Shown: positions 9,395 to 19,856, counted from the first letter of the stretch. The stretch: DNA of 56,515 nucleotides from Candidatus Peregrinibacteria bacterium CG_4_10_14_0_2_um_filter_38_24 (GCA_002792535.1 PFOM01000033.1:1-56515); one strand, 5' to 3'. Numbers and translations are program-made. The notes: generated from the letters alone by a model not told the origin.

Positions 9395-12300
9395 ATGAAA
9401 AATATAATCTCCTTCTTTCCTGAGGGGGAGCTTAAAGAGGCTACGGATCTTTTTGCGGGATCTAGTAATATTAGTTTTTCCGGTGCGGGAAATAGCTCTT
9501 CTAAGGCTATGTTGGTTAGTCGAATATATGGTGATGCAAAAATTGGGATTGGAAATAGTCTTTGGATTGTTAATGATCCAACCGATCAACATCTTATTAA
9601 AAACGCTGTAGAGATGTGGGGGGATAGAGAGGTTTTTATTTATAAAAAACTAGGGGACGACGAGAAGGCTTCGTTTCCAACGTTGAGTAGTTTTGAGAGA
9701 GATAAAAAACTTTCGGTTACAGAGTTTGTTTGTAGGGTTTTTACTCACAAAAATGCAGTTTTTGTTGTTGATTTTCTTTCTGTTTTACAAACTTTTCCGG
9801 ATGCAAAAAGGCTTAATGATAATAAAATTTCTTTAAAAAGGGGTGGAGAGATTGATCTTGTTTTGTTTGTGGAAAATCTTGTTAATTTGGGATATGAAAC
9901 TACAGACGATAAAGTCCTTAAAAAGGGTGAGTATTATCGCGTTGGGGATAGTTTATTGGTTTGGCCAATCAATAGTGAAAATGTTTTAAGAATTGAGTTT
10001 AGTTTTGATAAAATTGAGGATATGTTTTTTGTTGAAAACCTCGATTACTCTGTGCTATACAAAAGGCTTACTTTTGCTGATATTTTTCCAATAGAGTGTG
10101 ACAGTGAGACATCTGATGTTTCAAACTTTTTCAACAAGAAAGATTTAATAATTGATGACGAAATAGATGTTGTTGATGATTATTATGAGGTGTGGAATGA
10201 GTTTTTGGATAAAGCTACGGAGTTATGTAAAACGGTTTCGTTTTCTTCTTTTAATGAGGACGAAATGACCCATTTGCATTTACATTTTTTATCCGTCTTG
10301 AAGTACCGAAGTGCGTACGATTTAGCTAACGATATTCGTGATAAAATAGCCAATAATTGGAAAATTTTATTTTTCACAAAAAACACAGAATATGTTCGAG
10401 GGCTTTTTACCGATCAAGGTGTTCCTTTTATGGTTGGAATGAGTGGTGTTAATTTTGGAGGGAAGTCGGTTTTTCTTTTAAATGTTGAAAAAGAGGATTC
10501 TTTTCCTGTTTCCTTTCAGGCGCCGAAATTAAAGGTTATTTTGATAAATGATACTGATGTTTCTTTTGTTAAAGACGAGAAGAGGGCCAGAAACGTTTCG
10601 CGAAATATTTTTGATGACTTTTTAACAAGCCTTAAATCTGGGGATTTTGTGGTACATACCGATCACGGAATTGCAAAATTTATGGGGCTTGATCAAAAAA
10701 CCGTTGATGGAATTACAAAAGAGTATTTAAAGCTTGGTTATGCGGAAAATGATAAACTTTTTGTGCCAATTGATCAGGCGGATAAAGTTAGTAAATATAT
10801 TGGATCTGAGGAGTCTATGCCAAAACTTACGCGTCTTGGAAGTGCTGAGTGGAACACAATTACAAGTAAAGTTCGAAAAGAAACACAAAAGATAGCGAAG
10901 GAGCTTTTAAAGCTTTACGCGGAGAGAAGAACGGCGAAAGGATTTGGTTTTAGTAAAGATATAGATTTGCAGGAAAAATTCGAAGAAACTTTTCCGTACG
11001 AGGAGACGCCAGGGCAGATAAAAGCCATAAATGACACCAAGGCTGATATGGAAAAACCTGTTCCAATGGATAGGCTTGTTTGTGGAGATGTTGGATTCGG
11101 AAAGACCGAAGTTGCAATGAGGGCGGCATTTAAAGCTATTCAAAACAAGAAGCAGGTTGCGTTTATTTCACCTATAACTATTTTGGCGGATCAACACTAC
11201 AAATCTTGCAAAAAAAGGATGGAGCCTTTTAATATTCGCGTTGAAATGATGAGTCGTTTTAGGAGTGCGAAGGAGCAAAAGGAGACACTTGCAAGGCTTG
11301 CAAAAGGGGAAGCTGATCTTGTTGTGGGCACACATAGGTTGATTCAGCCGGATGTAAAATTTAAAGATCTTGGGCTTGTGATTATTGATGAGGAACAAAG
11401 ATTTGGGGTAAAACAGAAAGAAAAATTTAAAGAACTTCGAAGGGAGGTGGACATCCTTACATTGACCGCCACACCTATCCCTAGGACGCTAAATATTTGC
11501 TTAAACAAGTTGCGAGACATCACAACGATAACAACTCCACCTTTTGGTCGACTGCCCATTATAACCGAAGTGAGGAAGTATTCTCCAAGTCTTGTTCGTG
11601 AGGCAATTTTGACTGAAGTTAAACGTGGAGGACAGGTTTATTTTTTACATAATAGGGTTCAAACTATTGATAGCGTAGCTGATAAATTGCGTGCTCTTGT
11701 GCCGGAAGCGAGGTTTGGTGTTGCTCATGGAAAACTTGGAAGTGGAGACCTTGAAGATAGAATTATGTTTTTCAAGGAGGGAAAATTTGATGTTCTTGTG
11801 AGTTCTACGATTATTGAAAATGGGATTGATTTGTCGAATGCAAATACGCTTATTGTGAATAATGCGGAGAGGTTTGGTTTGTCTCAATTATATCAATTGC
11901 GTGGACGTGTTGGGCGCGGAAAAGCTCAAGCGTATGCGTATTTCTTGTATCAAGGACAGAGGTTGAAGTTGGATGCGAAAAAGAGACTTCGTGCGATTGT
12001 TGAGGCTAGTGAACTTGGAAGTGGTTTCCAAATTGCAATGAAAGATCTTGAAATTCGCGGAGCTGGAGATATTCTTGGGGCGAATCAACATGGGGTTATA
12101 AATGTGGTGGGAGTTTCGCATTTTATGAGGATGCTTAATCGTGCGGTTGAGGATCTTAAGGCTGGTAGAATTGCGGATGGTGAAGAGGAAATAACTGACG
12201 TTACGGTTGAACTTCCGGTTGAAGCGTATATTCCGGACGAGTATGTTCCTGACGCGAAAGACAAGATTTCGGCTTACCAAAAGCTTTCGTCGGCGGACAG

Positions 12301-12670
12301 TGTTGAGTATTTGAAAGATGTTCAGGAAGACATGGTTGAGGATTATGGAAAGATGCCTGAGGAGGTTAAGAATTTGTTTAACATTATTGAGCTTAAGATT
12401 TTTGCAAAGGCGGCGGGATTGCTTAACGTTAAGGCAGAAAGTGTGCCTATGAGTAAAGAAAAAGAGATCGTTTTGATTATGTCTAAGAAAGTTAAGCCTG
12501 CAAATATAATCAGTTTGCTTGAGTTTAATTCTAAGTGGATGATCTCAGGAACACGGCTTAGGATAAACATAAAAGACCTTGGAGTGAACTGGTTTGATAT
12601 GTTGAAAGAATGCGCAAAAGCTCTTGGGCAAAGTGCAAAACATGGAGCGAGAAGTGCAAAAGTAGAGTGA
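9395..12670 (+). CDS. mfd: Transcription-repair coupling factor Mfd
   Basis: GDFVVHTDHGIAKFMGL, LVCGDVGFGKTEVAMRAAFKA, VIIDEEQRFGVKQKE, LTATPIPRTLNICLNKLRDITTITTPP, RGRVGRGKAQAYAYFLY. Confidence 0.97.
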   Translation: MKNIISFFPEGELKEATDLFAGSSNISFSGAGNSSSKAMLVSRIYGDAKIGIGNSLWIVNDPTDQHLIKNAVEMWGDREVFIYKKLGDDEKASFPTLSSFERDKKLSVTEFVCRVFTHKNAVFVVDFLSVLQTFPDAKRLNDNKISLKRGGEIDLVLFVENLVNLGYETTDDKVLKKGEYYRVGDSLLVWPINSENVLRIEFSFDKIEDMFFVENLDYSVLYKRLTFADIFPIECDSETSDVSNFFNKKDLIIDDEIDVVDDYYEVWNEFLDKATELCKTVSFSSFNEDEMTHLHLHFLSVLKYRSAYDLANDIRDKIANNWKILFFTKNTEYVRGLFTDQGVPFMVGMSGVNFGGKSVFLLNVEKEDSFPVSFQAPKLKVILINDTDVSFVKDEKRARNVSRNIFDDFLTSLKSGDFVVHTDHGIAKFMGLDQKTVDGITKEYLKLGYAENDKLFVPIDQADKVSKYIGSEESMPKLTRLGSAEWNTITSKVRKETQKIAKELLKLYAERRTAKGFGFSKDIDLQEKFEETFPYEETPGQIKAINDTKADMEKPVPMDRLVCGDVGFGKTEVAMRAAFKAIQNKKQVAFISPITILADQHYKSCKKRMEPFNIRVEMMSRFRSAKEQKETLARLAKGEADLVVGTHRLIQPDVKFKDLGLVIIDEEQRFGVKQKEKFKELRREVDILTLTATPIPRTLNICLNKLRDITTITTPPFGRLPIITEVRKYSPSLVREAILTEVKRGGQVYFLHNRVQTIDSVADKLRALVPEARFGVAHGKLGSGDLEDRIMFFKEGKFDVLVSSTIIENGIDLSNANTLIVNNAERFGLSQLYQLRGRVGRGKAQAYAYFLYQGQRLKLDAKKRLRAIVEASELGSGFQIAMKDLEIRGAGDILGANQHGVINVVGVSHFMRMLNRAVEDLKAGRIADGEEEITDVTVELPVEAYIPDEYVPDAKDKISAYQKLSSADSVEYLKDVQEDMVEDYGKMPEEVKNLFNIIELKIFAKAAGLLNVKAESVPMSKEKEIVLIMSKKVKPANIISLLEFNSKWMISGTRLRINIKDLGVNWFDMLKECAKALGQSAKHGARSAKVE

Positions 12671-12679
12671 AAGTTTTGA

Positions 12680-13303
12680 CTATTTCGTTAAAACTTTGAA
12701 GAACCAAGCGGCAACCACTCCTCCAACAATTGGCGCCAAAAAGTAAACAAAATTCGTATAAGGTACGCCTACTCCTAAGGCGACTGCTGGATTTAGTGTG
12801 CCAAACGATAAGCCTCCCGTGAGCATTATTCCGATAAGTAGGGCGCTTCCGATGACAATTCCGTAAATATCTTCTTTTACTTTTCCTGCAACCACTGTTG
12901 AAACTCCAAGTACTAATATTCCTGCGCCTACGGCTTCAGCTAACGCGATTTTCCATAAAACTACGTCTGTTGTTGCGCTTTCTACGCCGGTCGTTCCTCC
13001 CATGAAGTGTGTGCTGAAATAATATGCCAAGGCTCCACCAGCGAGTTGGAATAAAACATACATTAGGGCATCAAGTGGTTTGATTTTTTTAACACTGGCC
13101 ATTGCTATTGTGACGGCTGGGTTTAAATGTGCTCCACTAATTCCGCCTAAAATGTAAACAAAAGTTCCAAGAGTAAGTCCTGCAAGAACCTGAGTAGGCA
13201 CAGGTGTGTGGCTCATGATCGAAATTGCGACTATGGACGCTAAAATAAATGCACCAAACATTTCGGCGACATATTTGCGAAATTGAAGTTTTTGAGCTTT
13301 CAT
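12680..13303 (-). CDS. MIP-family channel (aquaporin/glycerol facilitator)
   Basis: two NPA motifs: SGAHLNPAVTIA and FGTLNPAVALG. Confidence 0.92.
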   Translation of the reverse strand: MKAQKLQFRKYVAEMFGAFILASIVAISIMSHTPVPTQVLAGLTLGTFVYILGGISGAHLNPAVTIAMASVKKIKPLDALMYVLFQLAGGALAYYFSTHFMGGTTGVESATTDVVLWKIALAEAVGAGILVLGVSTVVAGKVKEDIYGIVIGSALLIGIMLTGGLSFGTLNPAVALGVGVPYTNFVYFLAPIVGGVVAAWFFKVLTK

Positions 13304-13400
13304 AGGAAATGGGTTAAATAATGAGGTTATGTTTATTTAATCAGATTTTGTTGGTTTTGTAAATTGGCTGGGGGCGCTGTGGTTTTGTGCTGGAATTTGG

Positions 13401-13429
13401 TTGACAGGGGTGCGGTTTTGTGCGATAAT
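13401..13429 (+). promoter_or_regulatory. sigma70-like promoter
   Basis: TTGACA - 17 nt - GATAAT, about 20 nt upstream of ATG 13450. Confidence 0.7.
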
Positions 13430-13449
13430 CCCCTCTCTAATTTTGACCT

Positions 13450-15663
13450 ATGCTTGAAAGAGGGGAAACAGAGAGGGGTGGATTTTTTGAGAGGGTTCTG
13501 TCGAGGGCAAAAAATGCTTTAGAAAGAGCTACAATGGTCGTGCCTAAAAATATTTCAGTTTCGCATGAGTGTGTTGGCGGTGAGAATGGCGAGGCTGGCG
13601 AGGTTGGAAAATTCCCTGAGTTGACGGGCGCAAATCACGCTTGGTGGGTTGGGAAAATCCCGAAAAAGAAAAGTGAGCGCAGGGATTGTATTTATTCGCG
13701 TGAATTTATTGAGGCTTCTTTGGAGGTTTTGTTCGAGAATTTGGGAAAAGGTGAACGGGCGCAAATTTGCATGGCGCCTTGCTTTAGCAGATATTTTAAT
13801 GGTGCAGATGACTCCAGAACAGGTTTTTCAAATGATGAAGCGAAGGCTTTTATAAGAAAGGTTGTTGAAAAAAGATTTCCTAATTCCCGTGACGATTTGG
13901 ATGTTTTTTGTGTTGAAAAAATGCCTCTACACGAAGATCTTTTTTCTGAACTAGAGAGGGCTTTTGATTCTGAAAAAGGGGTTGTTGACGTTGAGCAGGT
14001 TTTTGAGGCCGAGGATGAGGACCTAAATAAAGGCGAATTTGATATTTCTCAGAGACCGACTTCTTTCAATATCGCGATGTTTTTGTACAAAATTTCGAAG
14101 GAGAACGAGGCTTTGTTTCAGTTTTTCAGGCATGCTGTGCCCGGACAAATGAGGCCCGATTTTGATGCGGAACCTTCTTCGAGAGATTATTATGCTTTGG
14201 TGGAGATTTCTGTTCGTTTGGCGGAAATTTTGAACGGCAGATATATTCATGGAGGAGCCGACAGGCAAAGGAAATACGATGGATTTATTGGGGACATAGT
14301 TGATAGGGCAAATCCGAAAAAAGGAAAATTTTTCAAGAATAAAACGATTTTTTCAGGGCTTGAGCCTCTGATAGAGCTTTTTAAAGGGAAAAAGTTTGAA
14401 ACTTTGCATTTTGACACGAAAAAAAATCCTTACAAAGTGAAGGCTGACAGGGGGATTGCAAGGACACGAATTGCTATTGCCGGAGTGCTTGCGGCGGCGG
14501 CGGTTATTGTTCCGAAATTTGGATTTGATGCGGCGGCGGAATATCGTAAAAAGGCTAACGTAAGGGGTAATTCTGTTGTCATGCTAAAGTTTTTGGACGA
14601 TGCAGTTGATGGCAAATGCTTGGATTATGATCAATGTAAATGGGGAATGAGGGGAGGGACAGCTTTGAAAAATATTATAAATGAGGCGTTGCTTCAGGTT
14701 TCTGTCAGATATGGACTAAGTGATGATCAGATTTTTGAGATTCAAAGTGTGTTTTTTGCTTTCATGTTGGCCAATCGGGATTCATTAGGCGGGCTTGGGG
14801 ATGACAATTCTAAGCTTATAGCGTTGGTTGATAAATTTATGCATGATCCCATGGCGATGGCTAAACTTTGGGATATTGGGGTGAAATGTGATGAGTTTTA
14901 TTCGAAACTGAAGCCTTATGAGGCCGAACTTGCGAGAATGGCGAAAGGTGGGAAGGCTCAAAGGCAAGCGAAGGGGACGAAGTCGTCTTTATTGCAATGT
15001 GGCGAAGTTAATGAGAGGGTTAGAGCTGTTTATTGCCAATGTGTCGAGTTGGAAGACCTTGGTGTTTTTTCTGCGTCAAAGATAAGCCCTGAGCGTTATC
15101 AGGTTTCTGTTTGTAAAGGCGGGCAGAAAGGAGATGTGCTTGTGGCAAAGCTTGAATATGGGGTTTATGGAGATTTTGTTGAGGATGGGCGTTCTTTATG
15201 GGAGAGAGTTAGGAGTTGGTATTATATTTCCAGAATGGACAGAGGGGTCGAATATTCTTCTTCATTGGTCGAGGAAAAGGTTGCGAAGGCGTATGTGGAC
15301 ACGAGAAGAAAGGCTATGCTTGCCGTTATCCCCGATAGGTTTAAAGATTTTATCTATAAAGCTTGTGATCCGCAGAATTATTCTGACCCAAGATTTTTTG
15401 ATACAAAAGTGCCTGCGGCTAGCGTAACCGGAATGAGAGTTTATTCTGTGAAGGATCCTTTCGGGGAATTTGAGTATGAGATTTTGATTAGTGGTGATTG
15501 CGAGAAGGTTGCCGACAGGCTTTTTTGTGGGCAAACTCTTTTGGCGAGAAAGCCCGGGGAAAAGGATTTTACTCTTGGTGGGGCAATGGATTTTGCACAG
15601 CGTTATCTGGACATAATGCATTCGCATTGGAGGGGGCCAACTAAATGCAAATCAGGTTCTTGA
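13450..15663 (+). CDS. hypothetical protein with one central hydrophobic segment
   Basis: long ORF with strong promoter; IAIAGVLAAAAVIVPKFGF in the middle; no family recognised. Confidence 0.75.
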   Translation: MLERGETERGGFFERVLSRAKNALERATMVVPKNISVSHECVGGENGEAGEVGKFPELTGANHAWWVGKIPKKKSERRDCIYSREFIEASLEVLFENLGKGERAQICMAPCFSRYFNGADDSRTGFSNDEAKAFIRKVVEKRFPNSRDDLDVFCVEKMPLHEDLFSELERAFDSEKGVVDVEQVFEAEDEDLNKGEFDISQRPTSFNIAMFLYKISKENEALFQFFRHAVPGQMRPDFDAEPSSRDYYALVEISVRLAEILNGRYIHGGADRQRKYDGFIGDIVDRANPKKGKFFKNKTIFSGLEPLIELFKGKKFETLHFDTKKNPYKVKADRGIARTRIAIAGVLAAAAVIVPKFGFDAAAEYRKKANVRGNSVVMLKFLDDAVDGKCLDYDQCKWGMRGGTALKNIINEALLQVSVRYGLSDDQIFEIQSVFFAFMLANRDSLGGLGDDNSKLIALVDKFMHDPMAMAKLWDIGVKCDEFYSKLKPYEAELARMAKGGKAQRQAKGTKSSLLQCGEVNERVRAVYCQCVELEDLGVFSASKISPERYQVSVCKGGQKGDVLVAKLEYGVYGDFVEDGRSLWERVRSWYYISRMDRGVEYSSSLVEEKVAKAYVDTRRKAMLAVIPDRFKDFIYKACDPQNYSDPRFFDTKVPAASVTGMRVYSVKDPFGEFEYEILISGDCEKVADRLFCGQTLLARKPGEKDFTLGGAMDFAQRYLDIMHSHWRGPTKCKSGS

Positions 15664-16380
15664 AAATTCCCAATTCATCTCGAAGATTTGTTTTTGCATC
15701 TTGTAAAATTCCGGATGATGGATTCTTACACATGTTAGTTCTCCGCTTGAATCAAACAAAACTACGTGATCTTCGTAAAGGAAGGATGTCGTGTTGAATA
15801 GAAATTTTTTGTTTATGAATCTTGTTTCGCGATTTGATTTTTTGTCTGATTTTTGGAAATTTTTTGTGAGCTTGGTTTCTTGCAAAAGCAGGCGAACTTT
15901 GATGTTTGATTTGATTCGTTCTTTCGTCCAATCTTCTTCGCGCACTGTATCAATTCCGTCGTAAAAGCGATCCAAGTGCATCCAGCCGAGGAGTTCTTTT
16001 GGCCTTGTTCTGAGGATATCTTCGTACATTTCGCGATAACCTTCGATACCTTTGTAATAATTTATTTGAAGACCTTCCCAGTGTTTTGTTGAGGTTTGAA
16101 GTTCTTTTACGAGTTTTTCTGCGGTGGAGAGGCGTTCTTTTTCTTGGTGGAAAAGTTTGTTTACGTCGTCGATTGCGTAGTAGGCGTTGTTGCCGTTTTT
16201 GAAAGAGAGGATCAGGTTTTTTTCGAGTAGTGTGTTTAGAATATCGTAGATAGAGGTGCGCTTTATCTTTGTAAGACGGGCAAGTGTTGATGCGGCGGAG
16301 GGGCCAATTTTGTGTAGCGTAAGGTATACGAGAGTTTCTTTGTCCGAGAATCCCAGTTTTTTTAAGTGTTGTTCTACCAT
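15652..16380 (-). CDS. TrmB-family transcriptional regulator
   Basis: MVEQHLKKLGFSDKETLVYLTLHKIGPSAASTLARLTKIKRTSIYDILNTLLEKNLI. Confidence 0.85.
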   Translation of the reverse strand: MVEQHLKKLGFSDKETLVYLTLHKIGPSAASTLARLTKIKRTSIYDILNTLLEKNLILSFKNGNNAYYAIDDVNKLFHQEKERLSTAEKLVKELQTSTKHWEGLQINYYKGIEGYREMYEDILRTRPKELLGWMHLDRFYDGIDTVREEDWTKERIKSNIKVRLLLQETKLTKNFQKSDKKSNRETRFINKKFLFNTTSFLYEDHVVLFDSSGELTCVRIHHPEFYKMQKQIFEMNWEFSRT

Positions 16381-16519
16381 AGTGTTGATTTATTTCGACA
16401 CAGAAAATATAGCGGTTTTTATGCTTGAAGCCAAGGGTTTTTGGTGTTGGGTGGTTGACGTGTTGATAAAAATAGTATATTTAGGTATCTTTAGTTTTGG
16501 GTGAATTTGTGAAAGTTTT

Positions 16520-18133
16520 ATGGAAAAAAATTGTAAAAAATGTGGAGTTGGGTTTGAAATTGCGGAGAGCCCCGTGTGTTTTGATTGTAATAAAAAGGCG
16601 CATTTTTGTATGAGAAATGAGAGAACTCTTTATAACCGAAAATGTGATGAGACAGGGGAAAATATGGTTTCGATGTTTCCGCAAAATAGCCCTTACAAAG
16701 TTTATAAGAGTAATTTTTGGCACGGAGATAAATGGGACTCATTGGATTACGGAAAAGATTTCGATTTTTCTAGGTCGTTCTTTGAACAGTTTAATGAGCT
16801 TATGTTAGCGGTCCCGAAGTTTAATTTGTTTAGTTGGCAAAATGAAAATAGTGATTATTGTAATATAACTGGTTGGAATAAAAATTGTTATTTAGTTTTT
16901 GGTGGAGATTTTAATCAGGATGTTCAATATGGGACGCTGTGTTTTTATAATGAGAATTGTTTGGATATTGATTACAGCGATAAAAATAAAGAATGTTATT
17001 TTTTAAATGATTGTGGGAATTGCTATGCTTGTCAGTATGTTTTTGATTGTGAGAATTGCCATGATTGCTTTTACGCAAGCGATTTAACGGGGTGTAGTGA
17101 ATGTGTTTTGTGTACTGGTTTGGTGAGAAAATCTTACTGTGTTTTGAATAAACAATATTCGAAAGAAGAGTATTTTGAGAAGAAAAAAACTTTGATAAAT
17201 GGTTCACTCAAGCAAAGGCAGGAAAATTGGAATGCTTTTTTGAAATTGCGTGACGGAAGAATTGTGAAAGCAACGCACAATGTTTTTTCGGAAAATTGTG
17301 TTGGTGATTATGTGAAAAATTCTAAGAATTGTGAATGGGTTTTTGATTGTTTTAATTCCGAGGATGTGTCTAACGCAATGATGGTTGTGGGGCTTAAGGA
17401 TGGGAAATGCGTGGATTATGCCGGCCATGAAAGTGAGCTTGTTTTTGACTCAATGACTGTTGCAAAATGTAACAATGTTGCTCATTCATTTTCTGTTATG
17501 AATAGTTCGGATATTTTATATTGCGATACTCTTTTTTCTTGTCGTGATTGCTTTGGATGCACGGGGCTAAAAAATAAACAGTATTGTGTTTTCAATAAAC
17601 AATATTCGAGAGAAGAATATGAAGTTTTGAAAGTAAAAATTGTTGAGTATATGAAAAAAACTGGTGAATTTGGTGAGTTTTTTCCTGCATATGTTTCTTG
17701 TTTTGGTTACAATGAATCGACTGCAAATTTGTATTATCCTTTGACGAAAGAAGAAGCCATTCCTCAGGGATTTAAGTGGACTGAGATTCCCGAAAACCAT
17801 TATCAAGGAGAAAAAACGATCCTTGCCGGAGAGCTTACTGATGACATAAAAGAGGTTTCTGAGGATATTTTAAGTCGACCAATTCAGTGTGAAAAATCCG
17901 GAAAACTTTTCAAAATTACACCAAAGGAATTCGCGTTTTATAAGAGGCATAATTTGCCGATTCCGAGACTTCATTCAGAAGAAAGACATGCTATTCGTCT
18001 GGCGATGAGGAACCCTAAAAAGCTTTGGGGGCGGGTTTGTATGAAGTGCGGTAAGTGTATAGAGACGAGTTATGCGCCTGAGAGACTGGAGAAAGTTTAT
18101 TGTGAAGAATGTTATTTAAAAGAAATTTATTAA
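16520..18133 (+). CDS. Cys-rich repeat / zinc-ribbon protein (paralog 1)
   Basis: N-terminal CKKCGVGFEI; repeated CxxCxGLxxKxYCxxNKxYSxEEYE; C-terminal VYCEECYLKEIY. Confidence 0.8.
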   Translation: MEKNCKKCGVGFEIAESPVCFDCNKKAHFCMRNERTLYNRKCDETGENMVSMFPQNSPYKVYKSNFWHGDKWDSLDYGKDFDFSRSFFEQFNELMLAVPKFNLFSWQNENSDYCNITGWNKNCYLVFGGDFNQDVQYGTLCFYNENCLDIDYSDKNKECYFLNDCGNCYACQYVFDCENCHDCFYASDLTGCSECVLCTGLVRKSYCVLNKQYSKEEYFEKKKTLINGSLKQRQENWNAFLKLRDGRIVKATHNVFSENCVGDYVKNSKNCEWVFDCFNSEDVSNAMMVVGLKDGKCVDYAGHESELVFDSMTVAKCNNVAHSFSVMNSSDILYCDTLFSCRDCFGCTGLKNKQYCVFNKQYSREEYEVLKVKIVEYMKKTGEFGEFFPAYVSCFGYNESTANLYYPLTKEEAIPQGFKWTEIPENHYQGEKTILAGELTDDIKEVSEDILSRPIQCEKSGKLFKITPKEFAFYKRHNLPIPRLHSEERHAIRLAMRNPKKLWGRVCMKCGKCIETSYAPERLEKVYCEECYLKEIY

Positions 18134-18152
18134 AATATTTTGATTAAAAAAT

Positions 18153-19856
18153 ATGCAAAAAATTTGTAAACAATGCGGAGTTGATTTTGAAATTACGGAG
18201 GATGATTTGAAGTTTTATGATAAGGTTTCTCCTCTAGTTAAAGGCAAAAAGTACGTGATGCCAAGTCCGACGCATTGTCCTGATTGTAGACTTATGAGGA
18301 GGCTTGCTTTTCGTAATGAGAAAAATTTGTATAAGAGAAATTGTGATCTTTGTGGAAAGAGTGGAATCTTTGTTTTTCCGGAAAATTCTAAATTTCCCGT
18401 CTATTGTTTGGATTGTTTTTGGAGTGATAAATGGGATCCGTTGAGTTTTGGACGCGATTATGATTTTTCGTCTTCATTTTTTGAGCAGTTTAAAAAACTT
18501 ATGGAAAGTGTTCCGAAAATGGGACTTTATCAATTTAATAATGAGAACTCAGGATTTAATAGTTTTCTTGCTTATAGTAAAAATGTTTACATGAGTCCGG
18601 GAACTTATTTGGGTGAAGATTTGGTCTATTGTAGAAAGAGTCAGCACTCGAAAGATTGTTTGAATTCTATGCTTTTGGATGAGTGTGAATTGACTGAGGG
18701 AAGCGCAAATTCAAGTCATTGTTATAATTGTAAATCTACATTTAATTGTCGAAATTGTTCTGATTGTTTTTATGTTGCCGACTCGATTGGATGCACGAAT
18801 TGTTTTATGTGCAGTGGACTAAATAAGAAAAATTATTGTATAAAAAATAAAGAATATTCCAGGGAAGATTATGAAAAAATTATTGAAGAAAAATTTCAGG
18901 AAAACAGAGAAAATTTGATGAATGAATTTATGGAATTTAATAAAACTATCCCTAAAAAATATCAGAATCAATTGAACTCAGAAAAATCTTCTGGTAATTT
19001 TATTCAAAACTGTAAAAATGCGGAAATGTGTTTTGATGGATTTAATGTTCAGGATTCAAAATATGTCGTTGAATGTGAAGATGTGAAAGATTCCATGGAC
19101 GTAAATATGCATGATAAAAATATTCAACTTTGTTATGAAATGAGTTCTGGAGGTGATAGTAATTATATGTCGAAGTTCTCTTTTTGTACTGTTTTAAGCC
19201 CCGAAAGCGAATACCTTTTTTCGTGTTTTCATGCGGCTAATTGCTTTGGATGTGACGGAATTAATTCAAAAAAGAAAAACTGTATTTTGAATAAACAGTA
19301 TTCTGAAGCGGAATACGAGAGCTTGAAAGCTAAAATTATTGAGCAAATGATTAATAATGGGCGAGCGCACGGCGCGAGCGGAGTCGAGCCTGAACATAAA
19401 GAATATGGAGAGTTTTTCCCGATAGCTATTTCGCCTTTTGCTTACAATGAAACTGTTGCGAGTGATTATTTCCCGATGACAAAAGAGCAGGTTTTAAGTA
19501 AGGGTTGGAGGTGGAAAGACGTAGACCCAAAAGAGTTTTCCAAATCTTCGTTTGTGTTGCCGGATAGGATAGAGGAGACGAAAGATGAGGTGCTTCAGCA
19601 TGTTTTTTCGTGCGAGGAATGCGGAAAAAATTATAAGATTGTTTCGCTGGAGCTGAGTCTTTCAAGGAAAATGAAGATTCCTCTTTCAAAAAAATGTGCT
19701 GATTGTAGGCAAAAGGATTTGTCGCGATTTAAAAATCCGAAGAAACTTTTTGATCGGAATTGTTCTAATTGTGCGGAAAAAATTGTATCCGTCTATTCGT
19801 CTGACAGGCCGGAGATGGTATATTGTGAAAAATGTTATTTGAAGGAGATTTATTAA
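18153..19856 (+). CDS. Cys-rich repeat / zinc-ribbon protein (paralog 2)
   Basis: CKQCGVDFEI; CYNCKSTFNCRNCSDCFYVADSIGCTNCFMCSGLNKKNYCIKNKEYSREDYE; C-terminal VYCEKCYLKEIY. Confidence 0.8.
   Translation: MQKICKQCGVDFEITEDDLKFYDKVSPLVKGKKYVMPSPTHCPDCRLMRRLAFRNEKNLYKRNCDLCGKSGIFVFPENSKFPVYCLDCFWSDKWDPLSFGRDYDFSSSFFEQFKKLMESVPKMGLYQFNNENSGFNSFLAYSKNVYMSPGTYLGEDLVYCRKSQHSKDCLNSMLLDECELTEGSANSSHCYNCKSTFNCRNCSDCFYVADSIGCTNCFMCSGLNKKNYCIKNKEYSREDYEKIIEEKFQENRENLMNEFMEFNKTIPKKYQNQLNSEKSSGNFIQNCKNAEMCFDGFNVQDSKYVVECEDVKDSMDVNMHDKNIQLCYEMSSGGDSNYMSKFSFCTVLSPESEYLFSCFHAANCFGCDGINSKKKNCILNKQYSEAEYESLKAKIIEQMINNGRAHGASGVEPEHKEYGEFFPIAISPFAYNETVASDYFPMTKEQVLSKGWRWKDVDPKEFSKSSFVLPDRIEETKDEVLQHVFSCEECGKNYKIVSLELSLSRKMKIPLSKKCADCRQKDLSRFKNPKKLFDRNCSNCAEKIVSVYSSDRPEMVYCEKCYLKEIY
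19361..19380 (+). repeat. GC-rich 20-mer GCGAGCGCACGGCGCGAGCG inside a CDS
   Basis: exact reverse complement at 56490-56509. Confidence 0.9.

Noticed and set aside
16520-19856. Metallothionein or ferredoxin assignment for the Cys-rich proteins
   Set aside because: Too long and the Cys spacing does not match CxxCxxCxxxC ferredoxin or metallothionein patterns.
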